A DNA stretch of 40,448 nt, taken from NCBI GenBank assembly GCA_017412245.1, contig JAFPYI010000040.1, positions 1 through 40,448 of the forward strand. Reading direction: 5' to 3'. Below, in pieces: positions 1 to 6,718 of this stretch. Source of the stretch: Paludibacteraceae bacterium. GTDB taxonomy: Bacteria > Bacteroidota > Bacteroidia > Bacteroidales > Paludibacteraceae. The notes under the pieces are model-generated. The model was given only the letters and a program-made list of their open reading frames with translations, was not told the DNA's origin and ran no database searches. Position numbers and translations under genes: made by a program. Position 1 is the first letter of the stretch; each line of letters opens with the position of its first letter.

Positions 1-1111
1 AACCATCTTGGAAGTTACCCAACATCGTTGCGATAACCTCGTTTGCGCACGGGTTGAGGTTATAGAGAATGGTCTTGGCGAGGTGTCCTTCGCTGTTCAT
101 TTCGTCGAGGAAATGGCTCATGGCTTTTGCGGTCGTGAACTCGCCGATGGAGTCAAAACCGGTGTCTGCGCCGAGGGCTGCGAACATCTTGGAGTTGTTG
201 TTACGGATAGCGCCGTAGTGGTACTGCTGGGTCCAACCCGAAGCGTAGTCCATCTCAGCCTGCGCGTGCAGATAAGCGTGCTTGTACTGGCGAATCTCAT
301 ATACGCTGAGCTCTTTACCTGCAAGGGCTTTCTGGAAGATAGCGTTGATCTCAGCGTCGGTGTACGGTTCGTCGTAGAACTCCTCGATACCGTGGTCGGA
401 AAGACGGCAACCCATCGACTCAAAGAAGTCATGGCGTTTCTGGAGCGCATCTACCATATCCGCGAAAGTTCTGATAGTTACACCGCTGACGGCTGAAAGC
501 TTTTCTACGTATGCTTTCCAAGTAGCGGCTTCGATGTTCATGCCTGCGTCCGGACGCCAAGTAGGTAACATGCGAACCTCAGCTTTCGGATCATTCTTCA
601 GCATCTTGTGCCACTCAAGGCTATCTGCAGGATCGTCAGTGGTGCAGACGAGTTCAACATGGTAATGTTTCATCAATCCCTGCGGACAGAATTTCGGATC
701 ATTAGCAATCAGGTCGTTGCACTTATCATAAATCGCACGTGCGGTTTCCGGATTCAAGCGCTCCTCAATACCGAAAGCGGTCTTGAGCTCCAGATGGGTC
801 CAGTGGTACAACGGGTTGCGGAAAGTATAAGGAACGGTCTCTGCCCATTTCTCAAATTTCTCCCAGTCTGTTGTGTCCTTGCCTGTGCAGAAACGCTCAT
901 CCACACCATTCGAACGCATAGCACGCCATTTGTAGTGGTCGCCCATGAGCCAGATCTGTGCGATGGATTCGAAACGTTTGTTCTCTGCTACCATCTGCGG
1001 AATTAAATGACAGTGATAATCGATAATCGGCATCTTAGCCGCATGATTGTGATACAACTCCTGTGCGGTCTCTGTCTGCAGCAGGAAATCTTTGTCCATG
1101 AATGCTTTCAT
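1..1111 (-). CDS. uxaC: Glucuronate (uronate) isomerase, C-terminus cut by the window edge
   Basis: UxaC converts D-glucuronate to D-fructuronate and D-galacturonate to D-tagaturonate in the cytoplasm, the first step of hexuronate catabolism. Translating the minus strand from the ATG at 1109-1111 gives an open frame of about 370 residues to the window edge, starting MKAFMDKDFLL. The metal-binding H-x-H of the amidohydrolase fold is seen in IIDYHCHL (His33, His35), followed by the family stretches RSNGVDERFCTGKD and FRNPLYHWTHLELK. Full-length members are about 470 residues, so roughly 100 C-terminal residues lie outside the window. The start is supported by a Bacteroidetes-type promoter about 75 bases upstream and by the family N-terminus. 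Two plus-strand open frames over this gene are shadows. Identification is firm; no neighbouring hexuronate gene is visible on this side. Confidence 0.93.
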   Translation of the reverse strand, partial: MKAFMDKDFLLQTETAQELYHNHAAKMPIIDYHCHLIPQMVAENKRFESIAQIWLMGDHYKWRAMRSNGVDERFCTGKDTTDWEKFEKWAETVPYTFRNPLYHWTHLELKTAFGIEERLNPETARAIYDKCNDLIANDPKFCPQGLMKHYHVELVCTTDDPADSLEWHKMLKNDPKAEVRMLPTWRPDAGMNIEAATWKAYVEKLSAVSGVTIRTFADMVDALQKRHDFFESMGCRLSDHGIEEFYDEPYTDAEINAIFQKALAGKELSVYEIRQYKHAYLHAQAEMDYASGWTQQYHYGAIRNNNSKMFAALGADTGFDSIGEFTTAKAMSHFLDEMNSEGHLAKTILYNLNPCANEVIATMLGNFQDG

Positions 1112-1184
1112 AAAATAGAATATATAATTGTGTTAAATGTGTTCGTTTCTTGCGCATGTTATACTTGCGCGCACTTTGCGACTG

Positions 1185-1216
1185 CAAAGATAGTAAAAAA
1201 AAATGACATATGCAAG
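1185..1216 (-). promoter_or_regulatory. Promoter of uxaC with a CATATG inverted repeat at the -33 box
   Basis: On the minus strand the -7 box TATCTTTG (1185-1192) fits TAnnTTTG, and a -33 TTG (1213-1215) lies 20 bp upstream. The -33 box is embedded in an inverted repeat, CATATG at 1207-1212 and again at 1217-1222, separated by 4 bp. That could be an operator, although the half-sites are short and AT-rich. Confidence 0.7.
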
Positions 1217-1351
1217 CATATGCCATTCTTTAAGAACTTTTTAACCTTTTTTGTCAATTTTTCCACATTAGAACCACTCACTCCAATTCCATAATCCCAA
1301 TGGACTTGTTACGGATGTACTACGTGGTTTTAACGTATCCCGGTGCACCCT

Positions 1352-1375
1352 ATATATATTATATATAATATATAT
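1352..1375. repeat. 24-bp perfect AT-only palindrome
   Basis: Positions 1352-1375 consist only of A and T and read the same on both strands. The palindrome lies just downstream of the superoxide dismutase stop codon (1386). It has no T-run on the transcribed strand, so it is not a classical terminator. It may be an extrusion-prone or transcription-end element. Confidence 0.6.
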
Positions 1376-1385
1376 CCCGTGATTT

Positions 1386-1973
1386 TTAACCTATATACCG
1401 ACGATTGATTTCGGACCAGTTGATAATCGACCAAAGAGCTTGCAGGTGTGCAGCACGACGGTTTTGATAATCCAAATAATATGCGTGTTCCCACACATCC
1501 ATGGTCAACAGAGGACGCAAATCTTTGGTCAAAGGATTATTGGCATTCGATTCCTGCGTGATAAACAACTTACCGTCCTTATCTGCCGACAACCAAACCC
1601 AACCGGAGCCGAAAAGTGTTGTGCCGGCTTTCTCAAACTCCGCCTTGAATTGTTCAACCGAACCAAAGTTTAGAATCAGAGCTGTCGTAATCGCCAATCC
1701 TTCTGAAGGTTCGCTGTGTTGCGCTACGGGCGCGAACTGCGTAAAATACAGATTATGATTGAGTATCTGACCGGCATTATTGAATATTCCGCCTTGCGAA
1801 CTACGCACAATTTCCTCCAAACTCATGGACGCATATTCGGTGCCTTCTATCAACCGATTGAGATTATCCACGTATGTTTGCAAGTGTTTTCCGTGATGAA
1901 AAGCAATGGTCTCCGAACTGATGACCGGTTGCAGAGCTTCTGCAGAATAAGGTAAAGAAATCAAAGTAAACAT
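1386..1973 (-). CDS. sodB: Superoxide dismutase, iron or cambialistic type
   Basis: It dismutates superoxide to peroxide and oxygen in the cytoplasm. The 195 residues are the normal length for the Fe/Mn family. Metal ligands are visible: His26 in AFHHGKH, the second His in NHNLYF, and Asp and His in DVWEHAYYLDY. The Gln in NAGQILNH sits where iron enzymes carry their active-site glutamine, so an iron or metal-tolerant enzyme is likelier than a strict manganese one; that is inferred from family knowledge. There is no signal peptide. The gene follows the Fib_succ/DUF4846 gene by 43 bases on the same strand. No TAnnTTTG box lies in that gap, so it may be read through from upstream or use a promoter inside the upstream gene. 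A perfect 8-bp-arm palindrome occupies the gap. Confidence 0.95.
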   Translation of the reverse strand: MFTLISLPYSAEALQPVISSETIAFHHGKHLQTYVDNLNRLIEGTEYASMSLEEIVRSSQGGIFNNAGQILNHNLYFTQFAPVAQHSEPSEGLAITTALILNFGSVEQFKAEFEKAGTTLFGSGWVWLSADKDGKLFITQESNANNPLTKDLRPLLTMDVWEHAYYLDYQNRRAAHLQALWSIINWSEINRRYIG

Positions 1974-1995
1974 AATTCTATTTTTTTATATTGGC

Positions 1996-2013
1996 AAAAC
2001 CAAGATTGGTTTT
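1996..2013. repeat. Palindrome AAAACCAA-GA-TTGGTTTT upstream of sodB
   Basis: Two perfect 8-bp arms with a 2-bp centre fill the 43-base gap between the upstream stop codon and the sodB start. It could be an operator for oxidative-stress control of sodB or a weak terminator of the preceding gene. The sequence alone does not decide between them. Confidence 0.55.
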
Positions 2014-2016
2014 TAG

Positions 2017-3663
2017 TTATTCAAAGCATTTGAGATCCGTGAGAGTACTGAACGCATAATTCGGGAAAATGAAAAGTGAACTGAACTCGAGGTATTTATC
2101 AATCATATACCACGGAGAATCTTCTCCGTGCTCAAGATTAGTAACCACATGAATACTTTGTGCCGGAAGCATTCCTTGCGCAAAAAGAAGTGCACGGTTA
2201 CCATCCTTATCTACCGCCATATCGACAACAATCATAGCATGTCCGGGCGAACCTCCGACAATAAACACATCGCCGATTTGAACATCTTCTATCTTACGCG
2301 GTTTCATTTCTTTCACAAGCGAAAGCGTGCTGGCATAGGCAGCGACATAATCGATGTATTTGCGGAACTTGGCATACGAATAATCGCCGTTGACATAATC
2401 CAAATAATTCATCCGTTTGCCGCTGACGGAATTGAAATGAATCTCTTTGTATCGTTTCTGCGAATAGAGATATTCAGCACGCAGAAGCATAACTGCATCC
2501 GCACATTGAATGAGGTCGCGTGTGCCGATATCGATATCCAGCACCGCAAAGCAACCAAACTGAACTTGCATTCCTAATTTTTTGCCGGTGTAATCATATA
2601 TAGCCCAATCTTCTTTCAATTTATAGTTTCTCAAGAACTCTGCAAACGAACCTTCGGGCACTTTGACTCGCCGAAATCCTTCATACGGGTTGATATCTCC
2701 AACCTTGAACATCTCTGCATACAGTTTCCATTCCTGTTCAGGTTCGAGCTCCGGCAGAGCCGCTAATTGTTCAGGTGTGACATCATCCCAAACGCTGACT
2801 TTCTTGGGTGCTACAAAATCGACATTCTGCACCAACCGAACACACATTCCGTGATGCCAAGTGTCGTACATATTCGCACTCGCCTTATCTGCCGTAAAGT
2901 AGATATTTTTTGCATCTACGTCTTGTTGTCCATTCTGACGATACATAGTTGATGACCAGTAAGCGCCAATAACATTGATACCTTGCACCTGTTTGCCGTT
3001 TCTTACACCTGCAGCAGGCAGAAAAACTGCCCCTGCTTTCTCCATCAGCGACCACTGAGTCTCAGAATAAGTATTCGTAGTCCAGTTAGATGGTTGCGGG
3101 CGGAACGAAAGTCCTTGTGGCTGTTGCCAATTATCAGGAAGAATAATATATCCGTGATGGTTATTGACGGTTGCTTGTCCTCGAAGATTACGGGCATTAG
3201 GACGTTTGTCAAAGAGATAAATCCACTCGTCGGAAGTCAGTGTGCGCCAGTAGTCCTCCTTGTCTTCGGCATTTTCATATCTCCAACTACCCCACTCTTC
3301 GTAACCAAAGAAATCATAGACATATTTAGCAGAGTTCTGTCCCATCCAACCTCCCCATTCATGAAGATCAATCCATCCTGCATAACCTCTGTTAGCTTTA
3401 TTATTATCTGATTTAACGCCCCGATAATAGACATCTCCATGCGTTGCATCTCCTACGAATTCCCATTGGTGGTCTGCAAATTTAGCCGAACCATAATAGC
3501 CATCCTCGTTATACTGTGCATTTCCCATAGAGAAATACACTTTCTGAGTCGGACTGACAGAGAAAATGCCCGGAAGACCTCCTTTCGGCACAGGGTTAAT
3601 ATCGGTTGCTACCATTGTGAGAGACGACAAGAGAGCAACTAAAGAGAGAATGAGTTTTTTCAT
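2017..3663 (-). CDS. Secreted Fib_succ/DUF1566-like protein fused to a DUF4846 domain
   Basis: The function is unknown. The chosen start (ATG at 3663) gives a signal peptide MKKLILSLVALLSSLTMVA; a longer frame reaches 3852 but would run across the promoter and has no signal sequence at its N-terminus. Residues about 30-280 match the Fib_succ/DUF1566 style found in many Bacteroidales secreted proteins: KVYFSMGNAQYN, WRTLTSDEWIYLF, GYIILPDNW, GAVFLPAAGVR, GAYWSST, GMCVRLV. Residues about 300-535 match DUF4846, with QCADAVMLLRAEYL (Cys387) and GDVFIVGGSPGHAMIVVDM (His475). The order Cys in a helix, then His at a strand, recalls NlpC/P60 and CHAP cysteine hydrolases; this is my inference. The product is probably periplasmic or secreted. 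No lipobox and no C-terminal sorting tail are seen. The gene has its own promoter, divergent from and overlapping that of the polyprenyl synthase. Confidence 0.8.
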   Translation of the reverse strand: MKKLILSLVALLSSLTMVATDINPVPKGGLPGIFSVSPTQKVYFSMGNAQYNEDGYYGSAKFADHQWEFVGDATHGDVYYRGVKSDNNKANRGYAGWIDLHEWGGWMGQNSAKYVYDFFGYEEWGSWRYENAEDKEDYWRTLTSDEWIYLFDKRPNARNLRGQATVNNHHGYIILPDNWQQPQGLSFRPQPSNWTTNTYSETQWSLMEKAGAVFLPAAGVRNGKQVQGINVIGAYWSSTMYRQNGQQDVDAKNIYFTADKASANMYDTWHHGMCVRLVQNVDFVAPKKVSVWDDVTPEQLAALPELEPEQEWKLYAEMFKVGDINPYEGFRRVKVPEGSFAEFLRNYKLKEDWAIYDYTGKKLGMQVQFGCFAVLDIDIGTRDLIQCADAVMLLRAEYLYSQKRYKEIHFNSVSGKRMNYLDYVNGDYSYAKFRKYIDYVAAYASTLSLVKEMKPRKIEDVQIGDVFIVGGSPGHAMIVVDMAVDKDGNRALLFAQGMLPAQSIHVVTNLEHGEDSPWYMIDKYLEFSSLFIFPNYAFSTLTDLKCFE

Positions 3664-3685
3664 GTTCGGTGTGAGTTTTGAGTTG

Positions 3686-3717
3686 CAAAAGTAATAATAA
3701 ATTTTGATATATGCAAA
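3686..3717 (-). promoter_or_regulatory. Promoter of the Fib_succ/DUF4846 gene
   Basis: Minus-strand -7 box TACTTTTG (3686-3693) and -33 box TTTG (3714-3717) are separated by 20 bp. The -33 is extended as TTTGCATATATCA. The -33 boxes of this promoter and the divergent one (3703-3706) lie only 7 bp apart, so the two probably compete for polymerase. Confidence 0.75.
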
Positions 3718-3733
3718 TTTTTGTTTATCTTTG
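3703..3733 (+). promoter_or_regulatory. Promoter of the polyprenyl synthase gene
   Basis: The -33 box TTTG (3703-3706) and -7 box TATCTTTG (3726-3733) are 19 bp apart. The implied transcript begins about 10 bases before the ATG at 3751, giving a very short leader and arguing against the upstream TTG start at 3721. Confidence 0.72.
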
Positions 3734-3750
3734 CACGATTTTTCGCAAAT

Positions 3751-4746
3751 ATGGCTACAATATCTGAAATACGACAGCCGATTGAGGCGCAATGGAAGCA
3801 GTACGAGCGAATGATGGAACAAGCCTTGCGTGCAGACAACAAACTGCAGCAAGAAGTGCTTCGTTACGTAGGTTCACGTCGTGGCAAACAGTTGCGTCCG
3901 TTATTGGTATTGCTCAGCGCACAGTTATGTAATCCCATAACCGACAAGACTTTACGCGCAGCCGCAGCATTGGAATTATTACACACCGCCAGCCTGATTC
4001 ACGACGATGTGGTGGATAATTCCGAGACGCGGCGTGGTGTTGCGTCCGTACAAGCTAAATGGACCAATAAAGTGGCAGTTCTTATCGGCGATTATATGTT
4101 AGCGAAAGTGATTGGATTGGTAGCCGAAGTACGGAATATTCGTATTCTTGAAATCGTTTCTAATTTAGGCAAGAGTCTGTCCGGCGGAGAGATGGTTCAG
4201 TTGCATGTAGGTCAGAGTATGTGGATAGACGAGGAACGGTATTTTCAAGTGATTGAACAAAAGACGGCACATCTGTTTCAGGCTTGTGCAGAAGCAGGTG
4301 CAGAGAGTGCGGGTTGCACGCCTCGTCAACGAGGAGCGCTGAGAGAATACGGACGATTATTAGGTTTGTGTTTCCAAATCAAAGATGATATCTTTGACTA
4401 CAGCGATTTGGAAGAGATAGGCAAGCCGACAATGAGTGATCTTCGTGACGGAAAAGTAACACTGCCGCTGATAGAAGCACTTCGCAGAGCGCCACAGAAC
4501 GAAGCAGAGCATATACGCGAATTAGGAGAACGGATTAGCGGATTAGTGGTTAGCGGAGATGATGAAGCACGGATGTTAGAAGAGATAAAAGCATTTGTGT
4601 TGCGGTTCAAAGGAGATGAATATGCCGTGCAGAAGATGTTGGAATATAAAAAGAAAGCCACAGAAGCATTGAATGTCTTCCGTGACAGTCCTGAAAAAAG
4701 AAGTCTTCTCAGCTTATTGGACTTTGCGATAAACAGAGTTCAGTAA
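3751..4746 (+). CDS. ispB: Long-chain polyprenyl diphosphate synthase
   Basis: This trans-prenyltransferase condenses isopentenyl diphosphate onto allylic diphosphates to make the side chain of menaquinone in Bacteroidales. The 331 residues match the usual length. Visible motifs are GKQLRP (45-50), the first aspartate-rich motif DDVVD (85-89) and the second DDIFD (212-216), with GDYMLAK between them. The residue five places before the first motif is small (Ala80), which in this family goes with long rather than farnesyl or geranylgeranyl products; the exact chain length cannot be read. The ATG at 3751 is preferred over an in-frame TTG at 3721 because the latter lies upstream of the -7 box. 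The gene is monocistronic and convergent with sufD. Confidence 0.92.
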   Translation: MATISEIRQPIEAQWKQYERMMEQALRADNKLQQEVLRYVGSRRGKQLRPLLVLLSAQLCNPITDKTLRAAAALELLHTASLIHDDVVDNSETRRGVASVQAKWTNKVAVLIGDYMLAKVIGLVAEVRNIRILEIVSNLGKSLSGGEMVQLHVGQSMWIDEERYFQVIEQKTAHLFQACAEAGAESAGCTPRQRGALREYGRLLGLCFQIKDDIFDYSDLEEIGKPTMSDLRDGKVTLPLIEALRRAPQNEAEHIRELGERISGLVVSGDDEARMLEEIKAFVLRFKGDEYAVQKMLEYKKKATEALNVFRDSPEKRSLLSLLDFAINRVQ

Positions 4747-4803
4747 AGACCGCTGCGCTCAAAGAGAAAAGAACAAAGGACAAAGACCACTGCTCTAAAA
4801 GAG
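4745..4803 (+). repeat. Imperfect 22-nt direct repeat in the ispB-sufD convergent gap
   Basis: Copies at 4745-4766 and 4782-4803 match at 19 of 22 positions and are 37 bp apart. They share AAAGACC, CTGC and AAAGAG. The second contains a small hairpin, TGCTCT-AAA-AGAGCA. The gap between the two convergent genes holds nothing else recognisable. Confidence 0.6.
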
Positions 4804-4811
4804 CAAAGATT

Positions 4812-5456
4812 TTAATCCAAAGAAAGAGTATTGATCAAATTCTCTCTAAGGGATTCTTCGGAGATAGTATTGATAACATCCATCATAAACGCGTTAACGA
4901 GGAGTTGACGCGCTTTTTGTTTGCTGATGCCCCGTTGCTGCATATAGAAGAGTGCCGCCTCATCCAGTTGTCCTGTAGAAGCACCGTGTGAGGCTTGTAC
5001 GTCGTCCGCATAGATTTCCAATTGTGGCTGAGTGCGCATTTCGGCATCGGCAGAAAGGACGAGATTACGATTTGTCTGATGTGACTCCACTTTTTGTGCA
5101 TCAGGTGCAATTTTCAATTCGCCCAAGAAACGTCCTTGTGCTTGGTCCTCCAAAACAAACTTGATCAGTTGGTCTGATTTGCCTTCACCTACAAGATGAT
5201 TGACATGTGTCTCCGTGGTTACTTTTGCCTCTCCTTGCAAGTACGCCAAACCGTAAATCTCTGTCGTACAGTTCGGTCCTGTTTGGTCGATGATGATACG
5301 ATTAAGCCTCTCCTCGTTCTTCTCCTGAAGGGAAGGAAGGTTTAGTATATGGATTTTCACAGTTGAACCGGCCTCTTGGATAATATGAATATCCACAGGC
5401 TCGTTGAGAAACACATGTTCAAACCGATCTCCTTTATGTAAGGTGCTCGTATCCAT
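4812..5456 (-). CDS. sufD: SufD-like Fe-S assembly protein, short form lacking the N-terminal domain
   Basis: SufD joins SufB and the ATPase SufC in the SufBCD scaffold that builds Fe-S clusters in the cytoplasm. The 214 residues correspond to the C-terminal core and tail of SufD. The strongest block is [20 protein letters not shown] (about 155-174), with the conserved His157 matching the SufD histidine at the SufB interface, followed by the C-terminal helices [19 protein letters not shown]. Typical SufD proteins are about twice this length, so the N-terminal helical domain is missing. The upstream bases are occupied by sufC, so it is not hidden elsewhere in the window. The ATG at 5456 overlaps the sufC end by 23 bases; an alternative ATG at 5477 adds seven residues. 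The pair is probably translationally coupled. Confidence 0.85.
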   Translation of the reverse strand: MDTSTLHKGDRFEHVFLNEPVDIHIIQEAGSTVKIHILNLPSLQEKNEERLNRIIIDQTGPNCTTEIYGLAYLQGEAKVTTETHVNHLVGEGKSDQLIKFVLEDQAQGRFLGELKIAPDAQKVESHQTNRNLVLSADAEMRTQPQLEIYADDVQASHGASTGQLDEAALFYMQQRGISKQKARQLLVNAFMMDVINTISEESLRENLINTLSLD

Positions 5457-6180
5457 GTTCTTCAAGTTCAAGTGCAAGTGATTTGTCGCCCGTTTTGATT
5501 ATTTGTCCGTCAGCGAGTACGTGCACAAAATCCGGAACAATATAATCGAGCAAACGCTGATAGTGGGTGATGACGATAGACGCGTTGTGCGGCGTTTTGA
5601 GACGATTTACACCTTCTGCTACGATGCGCAAAGCATCTATGTCGAGACCTGAGTCTGTCTCATCCAGAATAGAGAGGCAGGGTTCGAGCATTGCCATTTG
5701 GAAGATTTCGTTTTTCTTCTTCTCTCCGCCTGAGAAACCTTCATTGACCGAACGATTGCTCAGCTTATCGGCCATCTCAACGAGTTTACGTTTCTCGCGC
5801 ATGAGGGTTAAGAATTCTTTCGCCGAAAGCGGTTCTTTTCCTTCGTATGCACGTTTTTCGTTGATAGCCGCGCGCATGAAATTTGTCATGCTCACACCGG
5901 GAATCTCAACCGGATATTGGAAACTAAGGAATACTCCTTCTCGTGCACGAATCTCGGGTTCCATTGCCAAGAGGTCTTTTCCGCGAAGGAGGACTGAACC
6001 TTCTGTGACGGTATAAGCAGGATGTCCTGTCAGGACGGCAGAGAGTGTTGATTTTCCTGCTCCGTTTCGTCCCATAATAGCATGAACCTCACCTTCGTTG
6101 ATGGTAAGATTAACGCCTCGCAGGATTTCTTTGCCTGCTATGGAAGCATGGAGATTTTTTATCTCTAATAGTTTAGCCAT
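5434..6180 (-). CDS. sufC: SufC, Fe-S cluster assembly ATPase
   Basis: SufC is the cytoplasmic ABC-type ATPase that powers SufB-SufD. The 248 residues are the family length. Walker A is GRNGAGKST (37-45), the signature [11 protein letters not shown] (149-159) is the SufC-specific form, Walker B ends in [10 protein letters not shown] (171-180), and the H-loop is ITHY (204-207). The ATG at 6180 gives the standard N-terminus [14 protein letters not shown]; the longer open frame to 6234 has no homology. sufB, which normally precedes sufC, is absent. Upstream lie a hairpin and three tRNA genes. No TAnnTTTG box is visible between 6181 and 6258, so expression may depend on read-through from the tRNA promoter or on an atypical promoter. 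Confidence 0.95.
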   Translation of the reverse strand: MAKLLEIKNLHASIAGKEILRGVNLTINEGEVHAIMGRNGAGKSTLSAVLTGHPAYTVTEGSVLLRGKDLLAMEPEIRAREGVFLSFQYPVEIPGVSMTNFMRAAINEKRAYEGKEPLSAKEFLTLMREKRKLVEMADKLSNRSVNEGFSGGEKKKNEIFQMAMLEPCLSILDETDSGLDIDALRIVAEGVNRLKTPHNASIVITHYQRLLDYIVPDFVHVLADGQIIKTGDKSLALELEEHGYEHLT

Positions 6181-6212
6181 AGTGTGTATCCGGTTTGGAT
6201 TTCCGGTAAAAC

Positions 6213-6241
6213 AAAACGGTGCGGAAACCCACACCGTTTTT
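6213..6241 (-). terminator. Hairpin with flanking A/T runs between tRNA-Leu and sufC
   Basis: On the minus strand, stem AAAACGGTG pairs with CACCGTTTT around a short loop with two further base pairs, followed by TTTTGTTTTA. It is symmetrical enough to act on either strand. It probably ends the tRNA transcript, perhaps incompletely, since sufC lies immediately beyond without an obvious promoter. Confidence 0.65.
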
Positions 6242-6258
6242 GCCCGAAAAAAGTTCTG

Positions 6259-6342
6259 TGCGCAGGATGAGACTCGAACTCACACGATCTTGCGACCACT
6301 ACCCCCTCAAAGTAGCGTGTATACCAATTTCACCACCTGCGC
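6259..6342 (-). tRNA. tRNA-Leu(GAG)
   Basis: This is an 84-nt class II tRNA. The acceptor arms GCGCAGG and CCTGCGC pair perfectly, with discriminator A at 6259. The D arm contains AAATTGGTATAC, the anticodon loop is TTGAGGG (anticodon GAG at 6306-6308), there is a long variable arm, and the T loop is TTCGAGT. The 3' CCA is not encoded. Confidence 0.93.
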
Positions 6343-6376
6343 ATTCGCGTTCGCACTATTTAGTGCTATTGACGCG

Positions 6377-6458
6377 TGCCCGGAACAGGACTCGAACCTG
6401 CACACCTCGCGGCATGCGCACCTGAAACGCACGCGTCTACCAATTCCGCCATCCGGGC
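6377..6458 (-). tRNA. tRNA-Leu(CAG)
   Basis: This is an 82-nt class II tRNA. The acceptor stem is GCCCGGA with TCCGGGC and discriminator A. The D loop contains AATTGGTAGA, the anticodon stem-loop is TGCGT-TTCAGGT-GCGCA with anticodon CAG, and a long variable arm and T loop TTCGAGT are present. CCA is not encoded. The 34-bp spacer to the next tRNA contains a hairpin (GCACTA-TT-TAGTGC), plausibly a processing site. Confidence 0.93.
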
Positions 6459-6469
6459 AAAAAAAAAGG

Positions 6470-6542
<73 letters not shown>

Positions 6543-6610
6543 ATACTTTTTTACGTGTAAAAGAGCACAACTTTTGATTGAAAAACAACCCTTTCATTCA
6601 AAAGCGGGTG

Positions 6611-6642
6611 CAAAAGTACTGCTTTTTTTTGATATACGCAAA
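6611..6642 (-). promoter_or_regulatory. Promoter of the tRNA cluster
   Basis: Minus-strand -7 box TACTTTTG (6611-6618) and -33 box TTTG (6639-6642) are 20 bp apart. The extended -33 TTTGCGTATATCA and the A-run in the spacer closely resemble the promoters at 3686 and 17142. The transcript leader is about 60 bases before tRNA-Gly. Confidence 0.75.
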
Positions 6643-6686
6643 TATTTTTACAAAAAAATGCAATAATTTTTATTTTTTGCCCTTCG

Positions 6687-6718
6687 GCACTCTCTATTTA
6701 GGCTTGCTTAGAGAGTGC
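6687..6718 (-). terminator. Hairpin spanning the stop codon of the Nfn-like gene
   Basis: Nine-base arms GCACTCTCT and AGAGAGTGC (6710-6718 and 6687-6695) enclose a 14-base loop containing the TAA stop (6698-6700). No T-run follows on the transcribed strand, so intrinsic termination is doubtful. It may be an mRNA 3' stabiliser or a factor-dependent end. Confidence 0.5.

Noticed and set aside
1-1006. Plus-strand open frames over the left end
   Set aside because: The minus strand reads as a continuous, clearly recognisable glucuronate isomerase, so the plus-strand frames are shadows.
3664-3852. N-terminal extension of the Fib_succ/DUF4846 frame
   Set aside because: It would place the start upstream of both promoters and bury the signal peptide; the ATG at 3663 fits signal and promoter.
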